Shown here: positions 23,283 through 34,303 of the stretch, in pieces
Layout of the letters: the number at the start of each line of letters is the position of its first letter
Numbering within the stretch: position 1 is the first letter of the stretch
Position numbers and translations under genes: made by a program
Notes under the pieces: generated by a model
Seen by the model: only the letters and a program-made list of their open reading frames with translations
Database searches by the model: none
Told to the model about the DNA's origin: nothing
DNA from: Mycoemilia scoparia
Taxonomy: Eukaryota > Kickxellomycota > Kickxellomycetes > Kickxellales > Kickxellaceae
Length of the DNA stretch: 64,000 bases
Reading direction: 5' to 3'
Assembly: GCA_027575805.1 (NCBI GenBank)
Contig: JANBPU010000063.1
Coordinates: 17,203-81,202, forward strand

Positions 23283-24155
23283 TCACAGACATAGTTGCAA
23301 ACTATTATTAGCCTATTAATGTTAATTTACTCTTCCAGATTTTACACACTCTCACTACTACTTACTACCTCTCTCTTTCTATATCTCTCCCATTTCAGGC
23401 ATATTTTTGTTTCACTTTAATTTAGCTAGCTATTTTCCCCTTTTTGGCTAAAGAGTTGAATGAATGATGCATACATCAGCTTTCAACTTTAGTATTATTA
23501 CAAAATGATTCCGAACTTTTCCAAAACTATAATATGCCAAAGCCCTGTTTAAAAATTCACTATAATCGTAAATGGTAACTGAAGTTAGTCGGTGTGGTGA
23601 CTTGTAGTGAAACACAAGCCAAGATCTTAGCTATGAAATGTATCATATTTTATACGCCAATGTTGTTGGAGGATGACCATTTGCTAATAATTGTATGGCC
23701 GGTATTTATTAACTAATGGTCACACTTCCAAAATAACTTCACGTATGCTAATTTTAAAGACCACTGGTTCGGAAAATTGTTGGATTTTTGCATGAATTTA
23801 AACGAAAAGTAGCAAAGCATGAGCCCACTTTACAAAATGAATGGTTCTAAATGGTGGTCTATATTTTCGACTAAATCGACCCCAATAAGCCATTCTTGGG
23901 TAGTTTGTTTATTATGTTGGTTTGTATGTGTGGGCGTGGATGTGCTGTTAATCATCGGGTAAAATTAAATCATCTCTGTCATGATTATTTTATTTTTTCT
24001 CTCAAACTAACCAGGTTTTGACCAAAGTTAAAAAGTTATTACAATACGCATAATAAAAAACTATAAAAGCTTTTGGAGATACTTGGCGGCTGGATTCCAT
24101 TCATCCTTTTCTTACATATATCACTTTATTGTTTTCAACCTAGCAAGTATTAGAA
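23032..24155. other. Intergenic region between G-alpha and SSF1
   Basis: Holds the G-alpha 3' region with a CT dinucleotide run at 23250-23279 and a degraded MITE-A relative at about 23661-23747 (GATGACCATTTGCTAATAA, AATGGTCACACTTCCAAAAT). No exon is seen. Confidence 0.5.
23250..23279 (+). repeat. CT dinucleotide repeat
   Basis: About 14 uninterrupted CT units roughly 220 bp past the G-alpha stop codon, probably in the 3' untranslated region. Confidence 0.8.
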
Positions 24156-26119
24156 ATGGCACATAAAAGAGTAAGTAGTAAAAGTATTTACCAGTATTAT
24201 AAATGCGAGAATACATACATGGGTAAACTCTAGTAGTTGGTATATTCATATTGGAATTGCACATTTATTTCAAGAATTAAGAAAATTCAAATACCAAAGC
24301 CCGATAAAATAAAATATTTACTTTGCTCATTTGCGGTCTTATTCGCATTCACACACACGCACATATTTAACAATAAAATACCAATACCAATAATCAATAT
24401 ATTAGAAGAAAAAACGTACCCAAAAGCAGGCTCAAGAAGAAGCCGAGCTAGCATCAACCGAACCAAAAACCCCTAAATCATTTGTCGTAAAGTCCGGCAA
24501 AGTAGGAAGAACCGTTGCAAACCTGGTCCGTGATTTCCGTCAAGTATTAGAACCAAACACCGCCACAAAGCTAAAGGAACGCAAAAGCAACAAAATCCGT
24601 GACTATGTCAACGTTGCTGGCCCATTGGGGGTTAGTCACTTTATGATGTTTTCACAAACCGACGTGGGTACAAACCTAAGGATTGCTAGATTACCTCGAG
24701 GCCCCACCCTTACCTTCCGGGTTCAGAAATATTCATTAACAAAGGATTGTTTAGCTTTACAAAAAAATCCCCGAAGATCTGGTGCCGAACAAAAAATTGC
24801 TCCGTTGCTTTTATTGAACAACTTTAATCCACCCAAGTCATCAGGTGTTGATGCCTCTGCTGGTGGTGTTGAAGCCCAGCAACAGCATCAGAAATTTAAA
24901 CTAATGACAGCAATGCTACAAAACCTATTTCCAGCTATCAACCCCGCTAACATGGTTTTGGCAGATGCCAGAAGAGTTGTTTTGTTTAACTATAACACAG
25001 AAACCGATTCGATTGACTTCAGGCATTATGCAATTACCGTCAAGCCTATTGGAGTCACCAAGGGCGTAAAGAAAATCATCACCAACCAGGATAAATTGCC
25101 AGATTTGCACAAGTTTGACGATGTCAGTGAATATGTTTTGAGAGAGGCTTTTGCTTCTGAATCTGATGTTGAAGATGGGCCTGATAGTTCGGTCACTTTG
25201 TCACAAAATTATGTCGGAAGAGGTAATCGCAGATCTGAACAAAGAGCCATCAAGCTAGTCGAATTGGGTCCTAGAATGGACTTGAAACTCATCAAGATCG
25301 AAGCTGGATTGTGTGAAGGAGATGTATTGTACCATTCTTACAGTAAGTCATCGCTGATATTACTATTATTATTGTTGTTGTTGTTGTGGGACAATGCTTA
25401 ATTTTAATTGTACAAAATAATCAACCACCATATTTCATGCTTACTGATGTGAAATTTGCACAATAATTAGTTCATAAAACCGAAAGGGAAGTCAAAGAGG
25501 CTCAAGAAAGACGTCAAAAGATCCTGACTGAAAAGGCACGCCGGCGCAAGGAGCAAGAAGACAATGTGGCTAGAAAGAAGGCAGAAAAAGAAAAGGCCAA
25601 AAAGGCAGCAGCACGATCAGTCCAATTCAATGAACCAGAGTCTGAAGATGAAAATGACGGTGTTTCGGAATTAGAAGGTGAAATGGAAGAAGGAAATCTT
25701 TCAGATGTTTCATTGGATCAGGATTCTGATTCTGGCGTTGATAGCGAATCAGATGATGAAGACGAAGTCCCATCATTTGGTGGTGGCAAAATGACTGACG
25801 ATTACGGGTCCAACAATTTGTTTACAGAAGATTCAGAATCCGGAAAGAACGATAGCAGCAGCGATGGCGAAGAAGGCGGTGCCGTTGAAGAAAGTAGCAG
25901 TGAAGATGAAGATGCTGCAGCCATACAAAGTAAGTCAACAACGTCGTCTACAATTCGTTGTGTTGATGCATATATGGATATAGTTGCGACTATTAATTTA
26001 ATTTGTGCTGTTTTATAGAAATGAAGAGTAAGCGTGCTCGTACATCAAAAAAACCTTTCCAGGCCAAGAAAAAGCAACAGCAGAATAACAACAACAACAA
26101 AAAGCGGGGTAGAAAATAA
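24156..26119 (+). CDS. SSF1: Brix-domain 60S ribosome assembly factor Ssf1/Peter Pan
   Basis: Four exons: 24156-24170, 24406-25342, 25471-25929 and 26019-26119, giving 503 residues. Exon 1 encodes only MAHKR. The Brix domain (about 30-320) has the family patterns VRDFRQVLEPNTATKLKERK, NVAGPLGVSHFMMF, QNLFPAINPANM and AIKLVELGPRMDLKLIKIE. A coiled Lys/Glu-rich segment, a long acidic Ser/Asp/Glu stretch (about 370-455) and a basic Asn/Lys-rich tail follow. Ssf1/PPAN is a nucleolar factor needed for early pre-60S particles and 27S rRNA maturation. The five-codon first exon would be missed by ORF calling, but the phase-0 join restores the usual Ssf1 start. It is convergent with the nucleoporin gene, with 160 bp between stops. 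Confidence 0.95.
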
Positions 26120-26279
26120 AGCAACATTCTTATTCTAATAATGATAGTTGTAGCATTAGCATTAGCAACACAGTCTATTTGCTAATCTTTCTTAAAATAA
26201 AACAATAAAAATAGATAAATGATATGGGTGGATATATTATTATATGTTGTATAGATATGTGGATATAAAAGCATTGTGT

Positions 26280-26982
26280 TCAGCGATATTCCGGTGCAGG
26301 TGCAACCTCGGGAACATTTCCAATTGTAAAAGAGGGAGACGAAAAGCTTTGTTGCTCTGCGCTTGTCAATATCCGGTGAGGTGCGATGCTTTGTGGGTTT
26401 CTTATTGCTGAAAAATTCGATGACATCGCCCCAAAGCCGCTATTGTTTCCAAAGCTGTTGGTGGCTGCTAAAGAAGCAGAATTATTGTTAGACAAAAAAT
26501 ATGTTAGTGATGTGTGTATTGTGGATATTGTACCTATTTTTTGTATTATTAGGATTACCAGGTGCACCAAACCGTGGATTGTTATTCATTTGCTGCTGCT
26601 GTGGCTGCAGGATTATACGACCACCAAATGCTGGAGGAGCCTGATTAGCGGTATTCTGAGGAACAAGTGATGACTGGGCAAACGCTGGCTGCTGTTGTTG
26701 TGGTGGGGGCTGTGTTTGTTGTGATTGGAATGGACTTGGTTTAGAGATCATTGATGTTTGTTCAAAGGTGGGCTGACCAAATGAAGGTTGTCCGAAAGAA
26801 GGCTGTCCGAAAGTTGGTTGTTGTTGTTGTTGAGATGGGAGCGATGATGCACCAAATGCCGGATTAGCAGAGTTATTTGGTGACTGAATCCCAAACCCAG
26901 AACCGTTATTGCTATTATTATTATTATTCGCAGCCCCTGCAATACCAAATGGACCAGCACTTTGTTGTTGCTGTTGTAGTTG

Positions 26983-27021
<39 letters not shown>

Positions 27022-27531
27022 TCGTTCCCAGTTTTCGTAGTCAGTTAATGTTTGTGGAGCATTGGATATAGCATTTCTAATAAATACATCCATCTGGTTC
27101 TTGATTCCGTTTCTCTGCTGTTCATAGTCTTGAATATTATTCTGAATCTTTGCCAAATAGTAGTTTACACGATCCTCTTCGGGCGACATGTCAGTATTAT
27201 CGATACAGTTTGGTGCGTACCTTGCAGGCGCATAAACCGTCAGTTTCCAGTTGGGAAAGTGCTTTAATTCTCTTTTGATTGAATCGACGCTTGGTCCTCT
27301 CTTGGGTCGGCTATTGGGGTTTAATAAACTACCACCTCCTTGTCTCCCAAAACTGCTGTTATTCTGTGTAAACCCGCCTAGTCTGCCGCTGATATTGCTA
27401 TTACCACCACCACCACCACCACCACCACCACCAAAGCCAGTGTTTAGTGTTCTATCGTGAATAAAGCGACATCTATCTCCAAAATGGCAAACTCCCTTTC
27501 CACTGTGATAATAACGACATAGTTCGGGCAT
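26280..27531 (-). CDS. NUP42/Amo1-like FG nucleoporin with CCCH zinc finger
   Basis: Two exons: 27531-26559 and 26467-26280, giving 386 residues. The protein opens with a CCCH finger (MPELCRYYHSGKGVCHFGDR; C-x9-C-x5-C-x3-H), a poly-Gly run and an RPKRGPSVDSIKREL segment. A helical block (DMSPEEDRVNYYLAKIQNN) follows. The rest is Gln/Asn-rich with FG repeats (FGQPSFGQ), including an Asn run encoded by about 13 AAT codons. This architecture is that of Nup42/Rip1, NUPL2 and S. pombe Amo1, cytoplasmic-face nucleoporins that help mRNA export. The 3' splice site has two options three bases apart, and the GTAATC donor is chosen by reading frame. Orthology is inferred from layout, since FG regions diverge quickly. 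Confidence 0.78.
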
Positions 27532-28660
27532 ATCCTGTAGCAAATATTTATAAATAAATAGGTCTTTCTAATCTCGTCTGTGACTGGTATTTGCGACTTC
27601 TAGTCCTAAAATTACTAAGCTGTTGAGTCCGATAGTATTTATACATTCAGCAAAGTCCATCTTACTTGTTGAAACCATTATGGGAATTTTTCCATATTTA
27701 TTCTTAAAAGACCGATTTTTAGGGGTTTCAGAGCTAACTCATATAATATCTGAGAAACATACTCTGGAGCCTCGCTATGACTCAAGGAAGGAGGTCCTGC
27801 ATATAATAGTTTGGTTGGTTTGTAGGAATAAGGGATAATGTCTTGTTTAATAAGTATAAACGCAGGGTTATTGAGGTATATGTTGCAATAGAAGCATTAA
27901 GATGCTTACAGCTAAATGATGATAGCTCTACAATGGTCACCTTAATACATTCAAAATTTATTTTATAAACGTCGTGTAACCCTGATAATCTGTCATGCCA
28001 AATCGAATAGACCTTGAATTTGACAAGTACTTTTCAATGGATGCAACTTCAATCCATTTCTTTTGGAGGATATTATACTGATCCAATAGCCATCTTCTGA
28101 TTATCACTTACAAACAATATCTCGCTTTATTAGCAAGCATGTGAAAGTGAATACTTTATTGAAGTTCAAAAAAAGATGCACACAGTATCTTGAACAAAAT
28201 TGATTTGCCAAGAGTAGTATATCGAATGGTATATGGCAGAGTCAATATAAGAAAGCACACATACAGGCATCTTGCACCCAAGTGCAACGGAGATAAAGCC
28301 CTGCAGCTTTCTATTGAAATGGTCAGATTTTACAAGGCCTTAGACAAAAGCAAAGACTCAAGGATTACACATCAAATGGTATATTTAAATGAGTCAAAAT
28401 GAGTGATTATTTTTGAAGGATTAAGTTCTATTAGTATGTCAGTTTCAACTTGCATATTGGCAAGGCCTATATTTTCATTGACCAATGCCTCATTATGCAC
28501 TATCTGCATTTGACTTTTCAAAAATAACTACCCAAATGTGAGAATCCACAATTCAATCTTTACACTATTACACAAGTGAAATTGGATTATTTGGTTATGT
28601 TAATAGCAGAGTATTCATTGGTATACAAAATAAATAATTAATAAAATTAAAACTACCAGT
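27532..28660. other. Intergenic stretch with a decayed MITE relative
   Basis: Between NUP42-like (minus) upstream DNA and the 3' end of RIB1 (minus). A segment at about 28402-28537 has weak MITE-A ends (GTGATTATTTTTGAAGGATT and TTCAAAAATAACTACCCAAA). No exon was recognised. Confidence 0.45.
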
Positions 28661-30016
28661 CTATGATAGTATGCTCGATGAGTGCGTAGGCGGCTCTAAC
28701 ATGTGTCCCATCTGTGTCAACTTGGTGATAAGATATCTGTCAGCCTCTGTCATGACACTCTTCTGTGGATTAAGCTGGCGGTGGAATGGCAGATGCGATT
28801 TGATTCCATCCTCTACTTCCTCCCCTTCAATTTCTGGCGAAGGTGTTTCTTTGGACGAGCCCCACCACTTGGGAACCATGGGCACATGCTCTTTTATGTC
28901 CAGATAATCTCCATCAGAAGGACTAGATGCGTCACCTTTAATCTGCTTGATCTTGTCGGGGTTGTTTGTCAAAAGTCTAATTTCGGTAACTCCAAGATCC
29001 TCTAGTATCGCACGAGCTGCGCCATATGTTCTGCCATCGGCTGGATGGTTGAGCAGGAGGTTGGCTTCAACAGTATTGTGCCCCATATCTTGAACATTGT
29101 ATGCCTTGAGCTTCTCCAAAAGCCCAATGTTGCGGCCTTCCTGACGAAGGTAAACAATGACGCCATGTCCCTCCTTGCGAATGAGTCTCATTGCTTCAGC
29201 CAGCTGATACCCGCAGTCACATCTGACAGAAGAAACTGTCTCGCCAGTGAAGCACTCGGAATGAATCCTAACCAAAGTACCTGTCTTTGTATTGGTATCA
29301 TTATAACCAACATTATGATCAACATTTGTAGTGGTGGTTTCCTGATTTTCAGAATTGTTTGAGGAGCGAGGTTTAGCACCGCGAATCTTTCGGTCCATTT
29401 CACTCTCGCCCTTCCGTGGCCTTTCAAGCGATTTGCTGGTAATTCTGTTACCAAATACTAAAGCCAAATGTTCCTTCGTGTCTTGGTCATTCTTGTACAA
29501 ATACAAATTGAACTCACCCTCGGGAAATGGAATCCGGGCTCGTACTTGTGCTTCTACGTTTACTGGTGCATCATTTTTACCATTGGAAATAGAAGCTGTA
29601 GCAATGGCAGAAATAGTGGAGGCCAAAGGGGCAATGGTTGGACTGGGTGATAGTAGTCTGCTTTCAACCAAAGTCGATACTCCAGAAGTAGGTGTGTCCG
29701 AACCTGATAGTAACCCCTTGTTGCTTCTCAAATAAGCACCCTGGTAATACTCATCGCGCAGAACCAAATCATCAGGGATATTTCTTAAACGGGACTCGAG
29801 CTGCTTGGCTAGGCTAGAACTTGAATTCTGGTCCGAATCGGCAGGGGACGAAATTCCGGAATCCTTTTTGGAAGACTCAGCGGTCTGGTCATTGTCATTG
29901 TCATTGTTATTGGCAGCAGTATCAAGGTAGGCAGGAGGAGGTGAAGGAGAGGTAGTAGGCAACTTTGCAGCTCGGGCGGGCTGAGCGCCATTCTGGATAG
30001 GTTCTTGAACAGCCAT
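28661..30016 (-). CDS. RIB1: GTP cyclohydrolase II
   Basis: One exon from ATG at 30016, 451 residues. The enzyme converts GTP to the pyrimidine precursor of riboflavin (EC 3.5.4.25), the first committed step of flavin synthesis. The catalytic core starts near residue 155 (RARIPFPEGEFNLYLY). Zinc ligands lie in HSECFTGE and VRCDCGYQL (about 253-268). GTP-site motifs RQEGRNIGLLEKLKAY and MGHNTVEANLLL and the end LLTNNPDKI are all present. It is longer than yeast Rib1: about 150 Ser/Pro-rich residues precede the core, and an insertion of about 45 Asn/Thr-rich residues separates the first strands from HSEC. The C-terminal tail (FHRQLNPQKSVMTEADRYL) is also extended. No DHBP synthase domain is fused. 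Confidence 0.95.
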   Translation of the reverse strand: MAVQEPIQNGAQPARAAKLPTTSPSPPPAYLDTAANNNDNDNDQTAESSKKDSGISSPADSDQNSSSSLAKQLESRLRNIPDDLVLRDEYYQGAYLRSNKGLLSGSDTPTSGVSTLVESRLLSPSPTIAPLASTISAIATASISNGKNDAPVNVEAQVRARIPFPEGEFNLYLYKNDQDTKEHLALVFGNRITSKSLERPRKGESEMDRKIRGAKPRSSNNSENQETTTTNVDHNVGYNDTNTKTGTLVRIHSECFTGETVSSVRCDCGYQLAEAMRLIRKEGHGVIVYLRQEGRNIGLLEKLKAYNVQDMGHNTVEANLLLNHPADGRTYGAARAILEDLGVTEIRLLTNNPDKIKQIKGDASSPSDGDYLDIKEHVPMVPKWWGSSKETPSPEIEGEEVEDGIKSHLPFHRQLNPQKSVMTEADRYLITKLTQMGHMLEPPTHSSSILS

Positions 30017-32323
30017 GATGGAATTAGATTGTGCTTTTTTATGTACCTCAACGATGATAATGGAAATATGTGGCTGACCCGAAAGCTTGCTGTGCGATAG
30101 GCGGGGAAATTAATGGAGAACAAAGGAGTTTATGATGGTGGTAATATGCACTGTAACCTTTTCAGCTTTGTGTGTAAAATAATTGCAAGTGAGAAACGAT
30201 TATGGTCGATCAAATGCTGGCGGAGATATATATAATATATATACTAGTATATGAAGGGATTATATCGCTTCTTGGAAGCAGCAAGCAATGAGTGTGTAAA
30301 AGTACGAATAAGGGGGATCGAGAGCAACTCAAGCTATTTTAGTAGTAGCAATTATAGTAAAATTGGATAAGAAGACTAGAGTGAATTTAGAAATAAGCTA
30401 TAAAAAGAGGGAAGATCAATAAGCCAGGAAAGAGAGAGAGAATAAAAAAGAACGATAGACGATAGGCTGGTGATTCAAACCACACGGGCAACTTTGGGTC
30501 CATTTATAAGCCAGACAGCAGCACCAATGCTAGGTGGTAATCGAATGTGTTGGTTGGGCGTGTGTATGCCGGCCATCATGACAGAGCGGGAAATAATAAC
30601 ATATGGGCTGAGTAATCACAAACATCAAACATACCCAGACTCGCTCACACAGCCAATAACCAAGTTGATTCACTTAAAACTACTTATGTGGTCAACAGTT
30701 ACTTGAGGATAGATGTGTGTTTCTTGGCTTGTTTTGCTGCCTTGATTCTTTTTTATTTTCTCTCTATACGCACAAGTCGGTCTTTCCATCACAACTCTTT
30801 ACATCGGCAGCAATCACGAGATCCACAACCAAATTTCAGTATATTATACCATACTTTTCTATCCGGACTGTGCAACGCGATCTTAAACAACAAAGCCTCC
30901 TTCTTTTCCTTATTGAGGACAAAGAGGCATTGGTGCTTGGACTTCTTCTACATACTTTCATACGCCAATACGCCTGGATGTATACAAGGTAGCTTTGAAT
31001 GTTGTGGCTTGCGGTATTTGGGAATTTTGGCCATAGCTATAGAGTTGCTGACTAATGCGGATATGACATCTTCTGTCTAACATGTAATGGTATGTAGCAG
31101 CGCTGGCACATTCTCTGAATAGCATGGTGTTTGAACTAAGAAGAAGTGGGGTTTGGATACATTACTATATTCGGGCTTGTAATAGTGTTGAGGATGATGT
31201 GGTCTTCATGCCATAAAGAACCGTAACAGACTCCAAACCACTCCCACTTGTGTATCAGTACATCCCCGCAACAATATATAAGTCAATCACCATCACTCCC
31301 TTGGCCCGTTGAAATCTGATCGTGATTTCTTGAGATCGAGATGACAAAGGGAACCTTTGATATGCTTTACCAATTACCGCCATGCTACAGGTGTAGCTGT
31401 CATGTTCCAGAAAATATTAATCAGATAAGAAAGTGCTCCTGCAGAAAGGATGCAATATCAGCAACCGGAGCTCTAAAACAATATTTACTTGGCTCTCTTC
31501 ATACCTGATCAGACTGTCTTATTGATGAGATAAAAGTGAGGATCACTGATATATATATATATATATATTTGTGGCAACTCCTATAGTACTTTATGCAACT
31601 CCATGTATCAAAAGAAACAAATAAGATAAAATATTACTCCTGCATCTAGTGCTGCCACTACTACTGTTGCTATTACTTCTATTGAAAAATCATTATCGGT
31701 GTCATACATTTGGGCTCGGCATCTTCAGTACAATCGTGATACATTAAAGCATTCTTCTCTCAAGAAAGCATCCCAAAGTTAGATCTCAAACCAGACAAAA
31801 GTTTTTGGCAATGAAAAACATTAATACCATATCGTTCGGTAGTTGCGAACACAATCGATTCCTACATAGATTAACAATATTACTACATTGTTTGGCGATA
31901 TTCAATCTTTGTCAAACGTGTGCTGGCATTGGCCAAAGTATGGGCTTATACAAAAAAACAGTATTTCGTGATAAGTACATATACATATGGCGATGTAATC
32001 TATCGGAGATTTGGATAAAAGGAAGAAGAATTGTAGGTGTGTCTGTGAAAGTATGAGTAACAATAGCTGCGGAATTTCCGTGGCTTGTGTTACCAAATCT
32101 AGCTAATTCTTTATATATATCAGGATAACTTAATGTTAAATTTCATTTTTGCTTGTGTGATTAGTAAAAAAATAATAGAATGCAAGTATCTTTACAGTGT
32201 ATAGCCTAATCGTACATCCGACCTCAAAACTTTTGATCCGATGTATTAAGATTTCTTGGCATAATCGGAAATTCTTTAAAAGGATTACTTGAATATCATT
32301 TTCAAAGCCTCGCTGTCATAGTT

Positions 32324-32446
32324 ATATGGGTAATAATTTTTGAAGGGTGAAAGTTTACTAGTAAAACTGTACATCCACCCAGCCGTGATTACCCCTATAA
32401 TCATTGGTCACCAAAATTTACCCTTCAAAAATTACAATCCATATAT
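32324..32446. mobile_element. MITE-A copy 4 (ACTAGT subfamily)
   Basis: Perfect-looking ends ATATGGGTAATAATTTTTGA and TTCAAAAATTACAATCCATA. The centre GTTTACTAGTAAAACTGTAC matches copy 2 in inverted orientation, and CCCCTATAATCATTGGTCAC matches the main family. A TA run follows the right end. Confidence 0.8.
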
Positions 32447-32657
32447 ATATATTCAAATATCTTACCATCAAGAAATAAGGCCAAATATAATTGGATGATC
32501 TGTTAGAACACCGCTATAATCACTATTCCAAAAGTGTGACCACCCTGATGGGGAGTTATCAGGGCCATATTTAAGGATTTATTGGGCGTATATTGTTGGA
32601 TGAGGCCTATATTCCAACATGATCCAATGATTATTCTAATTTCCTTTTTGAGGTAGA

Positions 32658-32779
32658 ATATGGATCATAATTTTTGAAGGGTGACTTTTGGTGGCCAACG
32701 ACTATAGGGGAAATCACAGCCAAATGAGTGATCATCATTTGTTAACAAGTGGTCACCCTTCAAAAATAATTACCCATAT
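32658..32779. mobile_element. MITE-A copy 5, left flank of the orphan gene
   Basis: Well preserved: ATATGGATCATAATTTTTGA on the left and CCCTTCAAAAATAATTACCC on the right, with centre GGTGGCCAACGACTATAGGG and AAATGAGTGATCA. Confidence 0.85.
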
Positions 32780-33149
32780 TTTGTTTAATGAAAAACATAG
32801 AGCCGTTTTGTAAATGATCAAATGTGATTTGTCTAATTAGAAAAGGGCTCAATTTGGTCACTTGACTTCTAGGACAAAACAATATTCTATTACATTTTCT
32901 CATTACCACCAAGTTCCATAAATTACCCGTTTAAAAATATTTATTTATGTATTAATAGGAACACTAAAATGGCATAAATAGCCCCAATAACTTTTTTGAA
33001 AATCACAGTCATTGAACTAATATAGCATTAAACTATGTGTATTCATTTATTATCACATCATTCTACAGACATAATTATTACAAAAGAAATTCATTATTCT
33101 ATTCATTAGATATTTGGTTCTGACCACAAAATATACATTCAGACTTGGG

Positions 33150-33157
33150 TATAAATA
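33150..33157 (+). promoter_or_regulatory. TATA element of the orphan gene
   Basis: TATAAATA 118 bp before the ATG at 33275, followed by a C/T-rich leader. The spacing suits an RNA polymerase II core promoter with a leader of roughly 90 nt. Confidence 0.5.
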
Positions 33158-33274
33158 CTTATCTTTTCCCACAACAAATTGTTGACAGTCATTTCACTTT
33201 GTTTTTTACTATCAGTTTTCTTTATAGTAGAGCATCAAGTATATTTCTAGCTTTTCTTCATTGAGCCACCAAAG

Positions 33275-33661
33275 ATGAAAAATCCATTCAAAAACCTATT
33301 CAAGGGACATAAACCACAACTAGTAGCATCCCTACATCAAAAAGATGTAGACTTGCTTTGCGAAATTGATATTGATGACTCAATAACCCAAGGCTACAAT
33401 AACTTCTGCCAAGTTACAATTGATTTTTGCTGCGTCAATTGTCGCTCAGCAAAATCATGTCTTGTCAACTTAGATTACAGTTCCAGCAAAGATAAAAAAG
33501 ATCTCAAGACTTTTATGGATGCGATCACAGTTAGTAATTATATATATGTTGAAGATCGGCCTGATTATATTAGAGTTGATGATGAAATTGCTTTGGCACT
33601 TGATAGTATTGCCAAAAGGTATACTACCAATGTGATATACGATAGCATATGCAAATGTTAG
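33275..33661 (+). CDS. Orphan 128-residue soluble protein
   Basis: Single exon in a good start context (CCAAAGATG) with a TATA box upstream. The product starts basic (MKNPFKNLFKGHK), then is mixed acidic and hydrophobic, with a Cys-rich middle (CQVTIDFCCVNCRSAKSC) and a last CKC. There is no signal peptide, membrane segment or low-complexity tract, and I recognise no family. Codons look ordinary for the window. MITE-A copies flank it at 32658-32779 and 33758-33878 in the same orientation. The clean promoter and complex composition favour a real, lineage-restricted gene over a chance ORF. Confidence 0.55.
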   Translation: MKNPFKNLFKGHKPQLVASLHQKDVDLLCEIDIDDSITQGYNNFCQVTIDFCCVNCRSAKSCLVNLDYSSSKDKKDLKTFMDAITVSNYIYVEDRPDYIRVDDEIALALDSIAKRYTTNVIYDSICKC

Positions 33662-34303
33662 TGAGCTTTCATTCTAGGGGTTTGTGACAAGCTTATATTG
33701 AAGGAAATGTGTGATTTGTGACTGTTTTTGTTATTATATACTGATAATAAAAAATGAATATGGATCATAACTTCCAAAGTGTATCTTTTAGTGGCCAATG
33801 ATTATAGGGGAAAACACGGCCAAATGAGTGATCACAGTCTATTAGCAAATGGCCACACTTCAAAAATAACTACCCATGTAAAGTTTCAGTGAGAGTCTGT
33901 AGGTTTGTGTTATAAAAATAAACTGTACAAGGTTTAGAAAGAAACATCAAAAAGTAAAAATAAAAGAAAAGTAGCTAAGTAAAAATCATAAAAATATGTA
34001 AAGGTTTATATGTGTATGTATGTGTGAGTGGTTGTAGTTTTAGTATATATATATATGTATGTATGTATGTATAAAAGTGTAATCATATATTTGTATGTTG
34101 TTGTAGCAACAGTTCAAGTGTAATCATCGCCGAAATCAAATTGAAATTATATCGAGTAATACTCCAACCACAACATTGCTTTTTCATCCTTGCCCTTGTA
34201 CCCTTCTTTTATGTTGGGAATTGAGAAAACAAGAACAGAGCCGAATATAATAGAGATATCATTTACTCACAAAGCATCTTTATACACACGCTGTTACATT
34301 ACA
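33662..34303. other. Intergenic stretch with MITE and 3' end of the kinase gene
   Basis: Contains MITE-A copy 6 and TGTATG/TA short repeats near 34010-34080. The right part should be the 3' untranslated region of the minus-strand kinase. Confidence 0.5.
33758..33878. mobile_element. MITE-A copy 6, right flank of the orphan gene
   Basis: ATATGGATCATAACTTCCAA on the left, ACTTCAAAAATAACTACCCA on the right, with centre AATGATTATAGGGGAAAAC and AAATGAGTGATCACAGTC. It closely resembles copy 5. Confidence 0.8.

Larger units (their letters stand above)
30017..33274. other. Repeat-rich intergenic region
   Basis: 3.3 kb with no recognised exon. Contents seen: RIB1 upstream DNA (30017-30700), a TA run at about 31548-31568, full MITE-A copies at 32324-32446 and 32658-32779, and a TATA element at 33150-33157 that probably serves the orphan gene. 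A 130-codon frame at 30688-31080 begins with GTG and matches nothing I know. Confidence 0.5.

Noticed and set aside
26877..27460. Plus-strand ORFs with poly-Tyr and poly-Pro
   Set aside because: They are antisense shadows of the Asn and Gly repeats of the NUP42-like gene.
30688..31080. 130-codon plus-strand ORF
   Set aside because: Begins with GTG, has no splice or promoter support and no recognisable motif.
32324..33878. MITE inverted repeats as microRNA-like hairpin genes
   Set aside because: The many dispersed copies with shared ends fit transposable elements better; no transcription evidence is available.
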